NCBI RefSeq assembly: GCF_030269325.1
Contig: NZ_BSTD01000002.1
Span: 1,240,001-1,304,000, forward strand
Reading direction: 5' to 3'
Length of the DNA: 64,000 nt
Origin: Amycolatopsis sp. NBRC 101858
GTDB taxonomy: Bacteria; Actinomycetota; Actinomycetes; Mycobacteriales; Pseudonocardiaceae
Part shown: positions 18,417 to 26,934 of the stretch, in pieces
Numbering within the stretch: the first letter of the stretch is position 1
Layout: every line of letters begins with the position of its first letter
Position numbers and translations under genes: made by a program
Notes under the pieces: generated by a model
Told to the model about the DNA's origin: nothing
Database searches by the model: none
Seen by the model: only the letters and a program-made list of their open reading frames with translations

Positions 18417-18446
18417 TTGACACCGGCGAGAACCCGGCCCTACCCT
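18417..18446 (+). promoter_or_regulatory. Promoter for the GH54 gene
   Basis: TTGACA (18417-18422), 18-nt spacer, TACCCT (18441-18446). Predicted start is near 18453, about 100 nt upstream of the GTG at 18553. The remainder of the 18268-18552 gap holds the operator listed next. Confidence 0.65.
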
Positions 18447-18494
18447 CCCCCCATTCCCATCCGTTCTCCCCGCATCCCCCTTCTCTCCCGGAAA

Positions 18495-18506
18495 TACAAC
18501 GTTGTA
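18495..18506. promoter_or_regulatory. LacI-type operator-like palindrome upstream of the GH54 gene
   Basis: TACAACGTTGTA is a perfect 12-bp palindrome in an AT-rich island, with the central CG step and flanking half-sites usual for LacI-family operators. It lies downstream of the predicted transcription start, a position suited to repression. A second small dyad (GCAGGT-N5-ACCTGC, 18516-18532) follows at once. No LacI-type gene is in the window. Confidence 0.5.
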
Positions 18507-18552
18507 AAAATCCGCGCAGGTTGCTGACCTGCGACTTCGAGAGTGAGGTCCC

Positions 18553-20370
18553 GTGCCCCGCGGTCGAAAACCCCTCGCCATCCTCACCACGGCACTGCTC
18601 GTCCTCGCGGCCATGCTCGGCCTGGGCACCGGCGCCCAGGCCGCCGGTTCCCTGCCGTGCGACATCTACGGCGCCGCCGGCACCCAGTGCGTTGCCGCGC
18701 ACAGCACCACGCGCGCCCTCTATTCGGCCTACGCCGGTGACCTCTACCGCGTCCAGCGCGCTTCCGACCACGCCGAAACGAACATCGGCCTGCTCGCCAC
18801 CGGCGGGTACGCCAACGCCGCCGCGCAGGACTCGTTCTGCGCGGGCACGACGTGCACCATCACGGTGATCTACGACCAGTCCCCGCGCCACAACGACCTC
18901 ACCGTCGAAGGCCCGGGCACCGCGGGCGGGCAGGACGTCGCCGCGATCGCGTCGGCGCTGCCGGTCACCGCGGGCGGCCACAAGGTCTACGGCGTCTACG
19001 TCTCCCCCGGCACCGGGTACCGGCACTACGTCGGCGCCGGCGTCGCGGTCAACGGCCAGCCCGAAGGCATGTACATGGTCGCCAGCGGCACGCACGTCAA
19101 CGGCGGCTGCTGCTTCGACTACGGCAACGTCGAAGCGCAGATCGCCGACACCGGCAACGGCCACATGGACGCCGTCAACCTCGGCACGACGTGCTACTTC
19201 CCGCCGTGCACCGGGATCGGCCCGTGGGTCGCGGGCGACCTCGAAAACGGGCTGTTCCAAGGAAACCGCTCCAACACGGCCAACCGCGGCAACGCGACGC
19301 CGTTCGTCACCGCGCTGCTGAAGAACAACGGCCAGACCACCTTCGCGCTCAAGGGCGGCAACTCCCAGAGCGGCGGCCTCACCACCTGGTACAACGGCAC
19401 GCTGCCCTCGGGCGGGTACACGCCGATGCACCAGGAGGGCTCGATCGTGCTCGGCACCGGCGGCGACAACAGCAACGCGTCCATCGGCTCGTTCTTCGAA
19501 GGCGTGATGACCGCGGGCTACCCGACCGACGCCGCGGACGACGCCGTCCAGGCCAACGTGGTCTCCGTCGGCTACTCCGGGTCCACCGGGACCCCGCCTT
19601 ATGCCGCAACGGTTTCCGGCCCCGGCGGCAAGTGCCTCGACGTGGCCGGCGACGACACCGGCGGCAACGGCACCGCCGTGCAGCTGTGGGACTGCCAGGC
19701 CAACGCGTCGGACCAGCACTGGGCGCACAACGCGGACGCGTCACTGTCCACTTTGGGCCGCTGCCTCGACGTCGTCGGCAACGGCACGGCGGGCGGCGCG
19801 CTGCTGGAGCTGTGGGACTGCAACGGCGTCGGCGGCCAGAAGTGGGTGCAGCAGGCCGACGGCTCGCTGCGCAACCCGCAGTCCGGCCGCTGCCTCGACT
19901 CGCCGAACGGCGCCACCGCCAACGGCACCCGGATGCAGCTGTGGGACTGTAACAGCTCCGCGGCCCAGAAGTTCTCCGTCACCGGCGGCGGCCCGATCAC
20001 CGGCCCCGGCGGCAAGTGCGTCGACGTGGCCGGCGACGACCACGGCGTGAACGGGACGGCCGTGCAGCTGTGGGACTGCCAGTCGTTCGCGGTGGACCAG
20101 CACTGGTTCCACCTCTCCGGCGGCGCGCTGCGCACCCTGGGCCGCTGCCTCGACATCACCGGCAACGGCACGGCGAACGGCGCACTGGCGGAACTGTGGG
20201 ACTGCAACGGCGTCGGCGGCCAGACGTGGACGCAGCAGGCCGACGGGTCCCTGCGCAACCCGCAGTCCGGCCGCTGCCTCGACTCACCGAACGGCGCGAC
20301 GGGCAACGGGACGCGGCTGCAGATCTGGGACTGCAACGGGTCCGCGGCCCAGAAGTTCCCGCTGATCTGA
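18553..20370 (+). CDS. Secreted GH54 alpha-L-arabinofuranosidase with two ricin-type lectin domains
   Basis: Exported hydrolase releasing arabinose from plant arabinan or arabinoxylan, 605 residues. A Sec signal peptide covers ~1-32 (PRGRK, then LAILTTALLVLAAML, cleaved after AQA). The GH54 (arabinofuranosidase B) catalytic domain spans ~33-350; CCFDYGNVE holds the nucleophile Glu and the GGDNSNASIGSFFEG segment the acid Asp region, by recall of the fungal family. Two ~125-residue ricin-B (beta-trefoil) domains follow instead of the fungal arabinose-binding domain, each with repeated QLWDC-type motifs. The two lectin domains are near-copies at DNA level. A promoter and a LacI-like operator lie upstream, suggesting sugar-induced expression. 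Confidence 0.9.
   Translation: MPRGRKPLAILTTALLVLAAMLGLGTGAQAAGSLPCDIYGAAGTQCVAAHSTTRALYSAYAGDLYRVQRASDHAETNIGLLATGGYANAAAQDSFCAGTTCTITVIYDQSPRHNDLTVEGPGTAGGQDVAAIASALPVTAGGHKVYGVYVSPGTGYRHYVGAGVAVNGQPEGMYMVASGTHVNGGCCFDYGNVEAQIADTGNGHMDAVNLGTTCYFPPCTGIGPWVAGDLENGLFQGNRSNTANRGNATPFVTALLKNNGQTTFALKGGNSQSGGLTTWYNGTLPSGGYTPMHQEGSIVLGTGGDNSNASIGSFFEGVMTAGYPTDAADDAVQANVVSVGYSGSTGTPPYAATVSGPGGKCLDVAGDDTGGNGTAVQLWDCQANASDQHWAHNADASLSTLGRCLDVVGNGTAGGALLELWDCNGVGGQKWVQQADGSLRNPQSGRCLDSPNGATANGTRMQLWDCNSSAAQKFSVTGGGPITGPGGKCVDVAGDDHGVNGTAVQLWDCQSFAVDQHWFHLSGGALRTLGRCLDITGNGTANGALAELWDCNGVGGQTWTQQADGSLRNPQSGRCLDSPNGATGNGTRLQIWDCNGSAAQKFPLI
19618..20370 (+). repeat. Tandem duplication of the ricin-type lectin domain (384-bp period)
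   Basis: The segments starting at 19618 and 20002 both open with GGCCCCGGCGGCAAGTGC and stay closely similar to their ends (for example CGCAACCCGCAGTCCGGCCG in both). The period is 384 bp, 128 codons. A fairly recent intragenic duplication that raised lectin valency. Confidence 0.85.
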
Positions 20371-20381
20371 GCCCGGGCCCC

Positions 20382-20417
20382 GGGGGAGCTCGTCAGCCGA
20401 GGCTGATGAGCTCCCCC
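20382..20417. terminator. Bidirectional terminator between convergent genes
   Basis: A 17-bp arm pair (20382-20398 with 20401-20417) has one G-T mismatch and an almost absent loop. It lies between the GH54 stop (20370) and the stop of the minus-strand propeller gene (20393), whose last codons are inside the stem. It should end transcription from both sides. Confidence 0.8.
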
Positions 20418-21436
20418 GAAACCGGGACGAGCAGATCTCCGTGCGCACCGACGGCGAGCCGGCCGGTGATCGGCCGGCCCGCCGGCCACGTGCCCCGCGG
20501 GCCGTCCTCGTCGAAGAACAGCACGTAACAGTCTTCGGCCAGGTCGAAGCCGGGCCACCCGTGGTAGGTCGTCCAGCGTTCCCACGTCGGGCTGACCGCG
20601 ACGGCGACCAGCCCGTCGGTACCGGCGGCAATGCCCCGGATGTCGGCGCGCAGCCGCCGGTGCTGGACCACCGCCCCGGTCCCACCATCCACTATGGACA
20701 CCGTCGGGCGCCATTCCCCGTCGTCGTCGCGCTCGGGCCAGCCGGGCAGCGCGAGCCGGCCACCGGGCAGCGGCACCGCCGGGGTACCGGGTGGCAGGTG
20801 TGCCGGCAGCGTCCGGACTTCGCCGCCCGGGTCGAGCACGACGTAGCCGGTGTGCTCCTCGCCGTGGACCGGCACGAGCACGCTGCCGTCCGGCAGGCCG
20901 ACGAGGGTCCCGGCCACGTCGCCCGCGAGGGCGGCCCGCCACAGCGCGGCACCGTCCCGGTCGAACGCCCGGACCGCGGTGCGCCCGGCGACGAACACGG
21001 TGTCGTGCCAGACGAGCGGCCACGCCGGGGCGGGCACCTCGACCTCCCACCGCGGCTCCCCCGTCAGCGTCGCCGCCCGGAGCACGGGCCCGTCGGTCAG
21101 GAACACCAGCGACCCGTCCGCCAGCGCCATCGGCGCGGACCTCGGCGTCGCGCGGAGCACGCCGGTGACGGCACCGGTCCGCCGGTCCCGCAGCTCGTAC
21201 CCGTCGGCGCCGGCCGTGACGAGCAGGCCGCCGTCGAGCAGCAGGCCGCCCCCGGGAGCCGACGCGTCCGCGGTCCAGCGAACCTTCGGGCCGTCCAGGG
21301 CGACCACCCCGGTTTCCGTCGCCACGAAGCACATTCCGTCCGCCGCCACCGAGATCCCGGCGACGGTCCGGCCGGGCAGCGGGACGCGCCACCGCACCTC
21401 CCCGGTGCCCGACAGCGGAACCGGCGACGTCGTCAT
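20393..21436 (-). CDS. PQQ/WD-like beta-propeller protein coupled to the large effector-like gene
   Basis: 347 residues with about six repeats of four short strands (MCFVATETGVVALDG, GLLVTAGADGYELRDRRTG, VFVAGRTAVRAFDRDG, DLLVPVSGELISLG), the look of a PQQ-type propeller. No signal peptide, so probably cytoplasmic. Its ATG overlaps by one base the TGA of the 1703-residue gene (TGATG), so the two are co-translated. Genes directly behind a toxin-like gene are often immunity or accessory proteins, and a propeller could cap the effector's kinase-like end; this is inference from position. It could equally be an unrelated scaffold protein. Confidence 0.8.
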   Translation of the reverse strand: MTTSPVPLSGTGEVRWRVPLPGRTVAGISVAADGMCFVATETGVVALDGPKVRWTADASAPGGGLLLDGGLLVTAGADGYELRDRRTGAVTGVLRATPRSAPMALADGSLVFLTDGPVLRAATLTGEPRWEVEVPAPAWPLVWHDTVFVAGRTAVRAFDRDGAALWRAALAGDVAGTLVGLPDGSVLVPVHGEEHTGYVVLDPGGEVRTLPAHLPPGTPAVPLPGGRLALPGWPERDDDGEWRPTVSIVDGGTGAVVQHRRLRADIRGIAAGTDGLVAVAVSPTWERWTTYHGWPGFDLAEDCYVLFFDEDGPRGTWPAGRPITGRLAVGAHGDLLVPVSGELISLG

Positions 21437-24400
21437 CAGAGCCCGAACGCTTCGACGGCGAGGTCGATGTGCTGCTGCTGCACCGCATCGATGGGCGGGA
21501 CCACACCCCGCACGGTCCCGGCCCGCAGGTCGTTCATCACCCGCATCAGCCAGCCGAGCGACGCCCGGGCCCGGAAGAACGCGTCCGCCTGCGGGGTCGT
21601 GCCGGTGGCGCCGGCGGCCGCGTACGCGCGGCGGAACACGGACTGCAAGGTCGCCACCTCGGCGCGGGTCAGCTTCAGGGCGACGCTGTAGTGCGCCACC
21701 TGTTGCGCGAAGACGCCGACGTCGCGCGACGGCGCGCCGATCGGGTTGCCGCGGGCGTCGATGGACAGGTGCAGCGTCGTGACGTCGATGATGGTCGTGA
21801 CCCCGCTCGCCGGGTCGAAGAAGTAGTTCCCGGGGTGCGCGTCGCCGTGCACGAGCGCCGCCCCGCCCGGGTGCGCGCGGAAGCCCGCGATGAGCGCGTC
21901 GATCCGCGCCTGGAGCGCGCCCACGTCGATCCCGGCGTGGGCCAGCTGGGTGCGGAGGCCGGTCAGCTTGGTCCGGCGGTCCGCCATGTCGTCGAGGTGG
22001 CGCCGCAGGTACGCCGACGCCACGGGCCCGCCCGAGCCGCCCGGCCGGGTGTGCAGCTGGGCCAGCGTCCGCCCGATCCCGGCGACGGCCGCCTTCAGCT
22101 GCCCGAACAGCCGCCGGCGCTCCGGCCCGCTCGGGGTGGCGTCGGTCTCCTTCATCATCCCCTCGACGTCCCGGCCGCCCGCCGCGCTCGACACCACCAG
22201 GCCCGCGGCGGTCCGCCGCCGCGACGTCCGCGCGACGCCGAGCGCGGCCACCGCCCGCCCGCCGACGATCCGCACCCGGCCCAGCCGCGCGAGCGCGGAC
22301 AGCTCCATCGCGAACTCCTCGCGGCTCGGGAACAGCTTCAGCACGCCGAGCAGTCTGCCGCTCGCGTCGAGGATCCGCCGCACCGGCGCGCCGGAGAACC
22401 CGCCGCCGACCGCCACCAGCCGCACCTCCCCGGGGGCGTTGACCGACAGAGCGGCGAACCGCGCCAGCGCGTCACCCGCGGTCGGCACCACCGGCAGCGA
22501 GCTCAGCAGCCGGTCCAGCGCGGCCGGGTCGACGCCCCCGGCCGGCGTCCGGGTCCCCGCCGCCCGCTTGGTCGCCTGGCTGGTCCGGAACCGCTCGCGG
22601 GCCCGGGCCGTCGCCGTCCGGGCGCCCTTCTCGTCGAGCACGTGCTGCCGTCCCTCCGGGAGCGCGGTGCCGTCGGCCAGCAGCTCCCGGAAGTACCCGG
22701 GCACCGGCATGTCCAGGATCTTCGTGGGGTCGTCGCCCCAGTCCATCGCGTGGAACTTCAGCTCGATGGAGCGGCGGGTGGACCGCATGATCCGGCGCAC
22801 CGTCGGCAGCTCGGTTTCGAGGAGCACCGAGGAGGCCAGGAACTGCCGCACGAAGATGTGGATCTCCTTGCGCAGGCTGCCGGCGTACCGCCGGGAGAAC
22901 ACCATCCACAGCGGGCGCACCAGGGACCAGTCGTCGAGCAGGGTCAGGCCCTTCGTGACGTTGTAGAACTCCTGCGTCTCCAGCGCGGCGAACCCGAGGC
23001 CGGCCGCGTACTCGCTGATGTCTTCGCCCTTCGACCAGAGCGCGCCCTGGCCCGGCGCGATCCGCATGCTGTGCATCAGTGCTTCCGCCACGACCTCGAA
23101 GTTGGCCGGCTTCCCGTCGCGCAGGCCCTCGATGAGCAGTTTCCAGAGGGCGGCGGCGGTCGCGGCCGGGAGGTGGATGGTCGCCGCGCCCGCCATCCAC
23201 CTGGCGCGCTCCGGGTGTTTGGCGGGGTCCTTGAGGTCGTCCCCGGTCAGGTGGACGAAGCTGTAGACCGCGCGGCCGTCCGTGATCGTCTTGGTGAGCT
23301 TGCCCGCGGTGACCCACTTCTCGGCGTACTTGCGCGCCTGCGTCGCACTGAGCCCGAGGACCTTCTTCAGCCCGGGCACGGTGGCGCCCTTCGGGTCCCG
23401 CCGGTCGTCGACCGCGAAGTCGAGGCTGTCCTTGGGATCCGGCCTCTTGTAGGCCTTCCGCGCCTCGGAGAGGTAGCGGTCGTTCGCGAGGTGCTCGAAC
23501 TTGGCGCGCGGGTTGATCGCGCCGTCGAAGACGAACAGCACCGCCTCGCCGGTGCCCGGCCGGGTGGCCACGGTCAGCGCGGTCAGCCGGTACCGGGACC
23601 GGATCGCGGGCAGCCCGCGCCGCACGGCGTCCTGGTCGCCGGACACGCGGTCGGCCAGCCGGCCGGCCTCGTGCAGCGCGGCCATGAGCGTCCGGCGGAG
23701 CTTCGCGTCGTCTTTCTGCGGGCGGCCGGCGGGGCGAGGACGGCGTGGCCGGGCGGGCCGGTGGTCGTCCGGCCGCCCGCGCACGGGCCGGCGCGGCTTC
23801 GGCTTGATCTTGGCCCAGAGCTTCTTGACCAGCCCGGCGATCTTGTCGATGACCCAGTCGATCGCGCGGGTCACCGGCCGGGAGAGCTTCTGGAAGATCT
23901 GGCGGACTTTCCCCGCGATGCCGCCGATGCCGAGCAGCGCGGCGAGCGCGCCGATGAGAACCGGGACGGCGCGGGCCAGCGCGCGTTCGACCAGCGCGGG
24001 CACACCGCCGGTGCCGCCGCGGGCGATCGCGAGGACGGCGTCCAGCACGGCGTTGACGAAGTCGATGATCTGCCGGGCGTTCAGCACGACGAACCGGACG
24101 ATGTCGATGATCATCTTGCAGGCGCGGATGAACGCCGACGCCGGGTTGAACAGCGACAGGATCCAGGTGATGCCGGCGATGACGATCGTCGGCAGCAGGT
24201 ACGACACCAGGTCGTCGATCAGGGTTTTCTTCAGGTCGCCGACGCGGGTCTTGACGTCGTCGACGACGCCGAGGATCCCCCGCCGCTTGACCTGCACGAG
24301 GATCGGGACGGAGACCTCGGCGGCGACGACGGCCTTCTCCGGCACCTTGCGCACCAGCCGGGACCGGATGTTCGGCCACGAGATGCCGAGCAGCGTCGCG

Positions 24401-26547
24401 ATCAGCACCAGGATGCCGGCGATGTCGAACGTCGTCGGCAGCTGGAGCCCGGCGGTGGCGGCGGTGCCCAGCAGCCACGCCAGCACGCCCTGTTCCAGGT
24501 GCTTGCCCGCGTTGCGGATGAACAGCTTCAGCCCGCCGCCGACGCCGGTGACCAGGTTGCCGAGGAACCCGATCGGGTCCTTCAGGATCGCGCCGATCGC
24601 GCTGACCGCCTTGGCCAGCACGCCCAGCAGCATCCGGCCGAGCTCGACGATCGCCTTGATCGCGCCACCGATCGCGTCCGCCGCCTTCGCGACCAGTCCC
24701 TTGTTCTTCTCCTTCTCGGCGGCGATCTCGCCGTCGACGGCCTCGACCGCTTCGGTGTACTTCGTGGCGAGCGTGTCGACGAGCTCGGTGCCCTTGTCGT
24801 CGACGGTGTCCTTCAGCTCTTCGAACCGGGCGGCGAAGTCGTCGGCCGCCTCGCGCCCGATCGCCTTCAGGTCGGCCGGGAGCGCGTCCACGGCGGCCTG
24901 GAGCTCCCCGCGGCCGGTGCCGATGCGGTCCTTGGCGCGGCGCAGCTCCCGTTCCACCAGGTCGGCGATGTCGGTGATGATCAGGCCCATCGCGGTCAGG
25001 TAGTGGTCCTTCGCGACCTCGTAGATGCGGTTGGCTTCCTCCGGCAGGCCCGCGAACAGGTCGCGGCCCCACTTGATCCAGCCGTCCCAGCCGCCGTAGC
25101 GCTCGTCCTTGTAGCGGCTCATCCCGTCTTCGTGCTCCTGGGTGAACCGGTCCCGGGCGCGCTTTTCCTTGGTGGTGAACTCGTCGTCGACCTTCTCGTC
25201 CAGGTCGGTGAGGATCTGCTCGACGTCGCCCTTGGTCCGGTCGAAGACCTTCTGCAGGAGGTCGGTGACCTCCTTGCGCTTGTCCTCGTCGGTCTTCTTG
25301 GTGCCGGTTTTCCTGGTGCCGACCAGCTTGCCGGTGGCCACCCGCGTCGCCTGGATGCCCGCCATGGTCGCGGAGCCGCGGGCGGCCGCGCCGGCCTTCA
25401 CCTCGCCGACCTCGCGGTGCTCGTCGGCGCGCAGCTTCTTCGGCGCCGTCTCCGAGTGCGCGTCCATGGCCTTCTTGTCCCGGACGGCCTTGTCGAACCC
25501 CGGCTCACGCGAGTTCTCGAACGTCAGCTGCTGTTCGGTGACGTTCGCGGCGGCCAGCTGCTTGTCGACCTGCGCGGGACCGGCGGACAGGTCCGTGGCG
25601 GACGGCGGAAGGGTGTCGGGGGCGGCCTGGGCCGGGTTCGGCGGGCCGGGCTTGGCGGGCACCCGGTCCGGCGCCATCGGGACGACCCGCTTGGCGTCCG
25701 GCGCGGGTTCCGGCGGCGCCGCGGTCGTGTCGGCGATCTCCCGGGCCGAGGCGTCCTTGCCGTCGCCGACCTTGTCCTGGACCTCGGTCTTGATCTGCCC
25801 GGCCTTGTCCGACTTCCCGAACTTGTCGGCCTCGTCGAGGTTCTTGGGTGCCTTGTCGGCAACCGCTTTCTTGACCGCGTCGACGAACGCCTTCTTGTCG
25901 AACTCCTTGGGCTGTGCGGCAGCCATGTCCTCGGCGTGCGCCGCCTTGCCCCGGGCCTCCTGGTCGTCGGCCGGCGCGACGGCGGCCGCCTGCGCCGAAC
26001 CCGCCTCCGCCGTCGCGGGCGGATGACTGCTCCCGACGGCCTTCTTCTTGGTGGCGACGTCCTTCTTCAGCGCCTGGAACTTCGGGTCGGCGCCCGGCGA
26101 GCGGGGTCCCGCCGCCTTCTCCCCGGGCGCCCGCTCGGCCGGACTCTCCACTGTGGACTTGTCCGGCTCGGCCTTCCGCTCCGCCGCGGCCGGTTTCGCC
26201 TTCGGCGCAACGGGAGCCGGGGGTATCTTCCCGGCCGCAACCGGCACCGGCCGGGCGGGCGGCACCGGTAGTCCCCGGCTCGCGACGACCTGGTTCCCGA
26301 CCAGCTGCTGCCCGGTCAGCAGCTGCCGGGCGGCCCACGAACCCGGGGTCGGTTCCTTCCCCGGCGGCAGCCCGCCCATGACCGCCGACACGGCGGCGTT
26401 GCCCACGACGGCCTGCGCGCGCACGACATCCGCCGGCCCGGGGTCCAGGGCCCCGCGCGTCTCCGGCCGTCGCGGCGGCCCCACGGACGTCACCGCGGTC
26501 GACACGGCAGGCGGCCGCGGACCGCGGACCTTCATCGGGACGGGCAT
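21436..26547 (-). CDS. Large eCIS-cargo-like protein with a C-terminal phosphotransferase/kinase fold
   Basis: 1703 residues. The N-terminus (~1-330) is Pro/Ala/Lys-rich and disordered, with DVVRAQAVVGNAAVSAVMG near 40 resembling the AGNxA motif of eCIS cargo. Residues ~330-650 are charged coiled-coil helices. At ~650-950 are long hydrophobic helices (ISWPNIRSRLV, IDIVRFVVLNARQIIDFVNAV) seen in other eCIS-associated proteins. An unrecognised alpha/beta region follows. The last ~280 residues form an aminoglycoside-phosphotransferase-like kinase: VLKLFPSREEFAMEL (ATP-site Lys, helix Glu), catalytic loop HGDAHPGN near 1567, and IIDV as the metal-binding Asp. A toxin that phosphorylates a host target is a reasonable guess. 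No delivery experiment or partner is visible here. Confidence 0.7.
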   Translation of the reverse strand: MPVPMKVRGPRPPAVSTAVTSVGPPRRPETRGALDPGPADVVRAQAVVGNAAVSAVMGGLPPGKEPTPGSWAARQLLTGQQLVGNQVVASRGLPVPPARPVPVAAGKIPPAPVAPKAKPAAAERKAEPDKSTVESPAERAPGEKAAGPRSPGADPKFQALKKDVATKKKAVGSSHPPATAEAGSAQAAAVAPADDQEARGKAAHAEDMAAAQPKEFDKKAFVDAVKKAVADKAPKNLDEADKFGKSDKAGQIKTEVQDKVGDGKDASAREIADTTAAPPEPAPDAKRVVPMAPDRVPAKPGPPNPAQAAPDTLPPSATDLSAGPAQVDKQLAAANVTEQQLTFENSREPGFDKAVRDKKAMDAHSETAPKKLRADEHREVGEVKAGAAARGSATMAGIQATRVATGKLVGTRKTGTKKTDEDKRKEVTDLLQKVFDRTKGDVEQILTDLDEKVDDEFTTKEKRARDRFTQEHEDGMSRYKDERYGGWDGWIKWGRDLFAGLPEEANRIYEVAKDHYLTAMGLIITDIADLVERELRRAKDRIGTGRGELQAAVDALPADLKAIGREAADDFAARFEELKDTVDDKGTELVDTLATKYTEAVEAVDGEIAAEKEKNKGLVAKAADAIGGAIKAIVELGRMLLGVLAKAVSAIGAILKDPIGFLGNLVTGVGGGLKLFIRNAGKHLEQGVLAWLLGTAATAGLQLPTTFDIAGILVLIATLLGISWPNIRSRLVRKVPEKAVVAAEVSVPILVQVKRRGILGVVDDVKTRVGDLKKTLIDDLVSYLLPTIVIAGITWILSLFNPASAFIRACKMIIDIVRFVVLNARQIIDFVNAVLDAVLAIARGGTGGVPALVERALARAVPVLIGALAALLGIGGIAGKVRQIFQKLSRPVTRAIDWVIDKIAGLVKKLWAKIKPKPRRPVRGRPDDHRPARPRRPRPAGRPQKDDAKLRRTLMAALHEAGRLADRVSGDQDAVRRGLPAIRSRYRLTALTVATRPGTGEAVLFVFDGAINPRAKFEHLANDRYLSEARKAYKRPDPKDSLDFAVDDRRDPKGATVPGLKKVLGLSATQARKYAEKWVTAGKLTKTITDGRAVYSFVHLTGDDLKDPAKHPERARWMAGAATIHLPAATAAALWKLLIEGLRDGKPANFEVVAEALMHSMRIAPGQGALWSKGEDISEYAAGLGFAALETQEFYNVTKGLTLLDDWSLVRPLWMVFSRRYAGSLRKEIHIFVRQFLASSVLLETELPTVRRIMRSTRRSIELKFHAMDWGDDPTKILDMPVPGYFRELLADGTALPEGRQHVLDEKGARTATARARERFRTSQATKRAAGTRTPAGGVDPAALDRLLSSLPVVPTAGDALARFAALSVNAPGEVRLVAVGGGFSGAPVRRILDASGRLLGVLKLFPSREEFAMELSALARLGRVRIVGGRAVAALGVARTSRRRTAAGLVVSSAAGGRDVEGMMKETDATPSGPERRRLFGQLKAAVAGIGRTLAQLHTRPGGSGGPVASAYLRRHLDDMADRRTKLTGLRTQLAHAGIDVGALQARIDALIAGFRAHPGGAALVHGDAHPGNYFFDPASGVTTIIDVTTLHLSIDARGNPIGAPSRDVGVFAQQVAHYSVALKLTRAEVATLQSVFRRAYAAAGATGTTPQADAFFRARASLGWLMRVMNDLRAGTVRGVVPPIDAVQQQHIDLAVEAFGL

Positions 26548-26598
26548 CGAACCCGAGAATGACAGAGGCGGCGAGGCCCGGACGTCACCGCGACGTCA

Positions 26599-26934
26599 CC
26601 AGGGCGTTCACGCCGTCAGGATGGCAAGGACACCCTCGACCTCCGCGCGCGCATGCCCCTCGACCGTGACAAGCAATTCCCGCAACGGCCCGACCACCCG
26701 GCGCACGCCACCACGGCGCTCACCCCGTCAAGATGGCAAGGACACCCTCGACCTCCGCGCGCGCATGCCCTTCGACCGTCACGAGCAATTCCCGCAACGG
26801 CCCGACCACCCGGCGCACGCCACCACGGCGCTCACCCCGTCAGGGTGGCGAGGACGCCCTCGATCTCCGTTCGTGCGTGCCCTTCGGCCGTCACGAGCAG
26901 TTCCCGCAACGGCCCGACCGCCCGGCGCACCTCC
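26599..26934. repeat. Three tandem 112-bp copies of the tail of the HEAT-like gene
   Basis: Units anchored at 26621, 26733 and 26845 are exactly 112 bp apart. The third is the true 3' end of the minus-strand HEAT-like gene (stop at 26832); the other two lie beyond its stop and are non-coding. The two outer copies are nearly identical to each other and more diverged from the gene copy. Since 112 is not a multiple of three they do not extend the reading frame. Together they fill the 26548-26831 gap, where no gene is seen. Confidence 0.85.

Noticed and set aside
26548-26831. Small plus-strand open frames in the 112-bp repeats
   Set aside because: They change frame between copies (112 is not divisible by three) and consist of repeated Arg/Pro/Ser-rich text.
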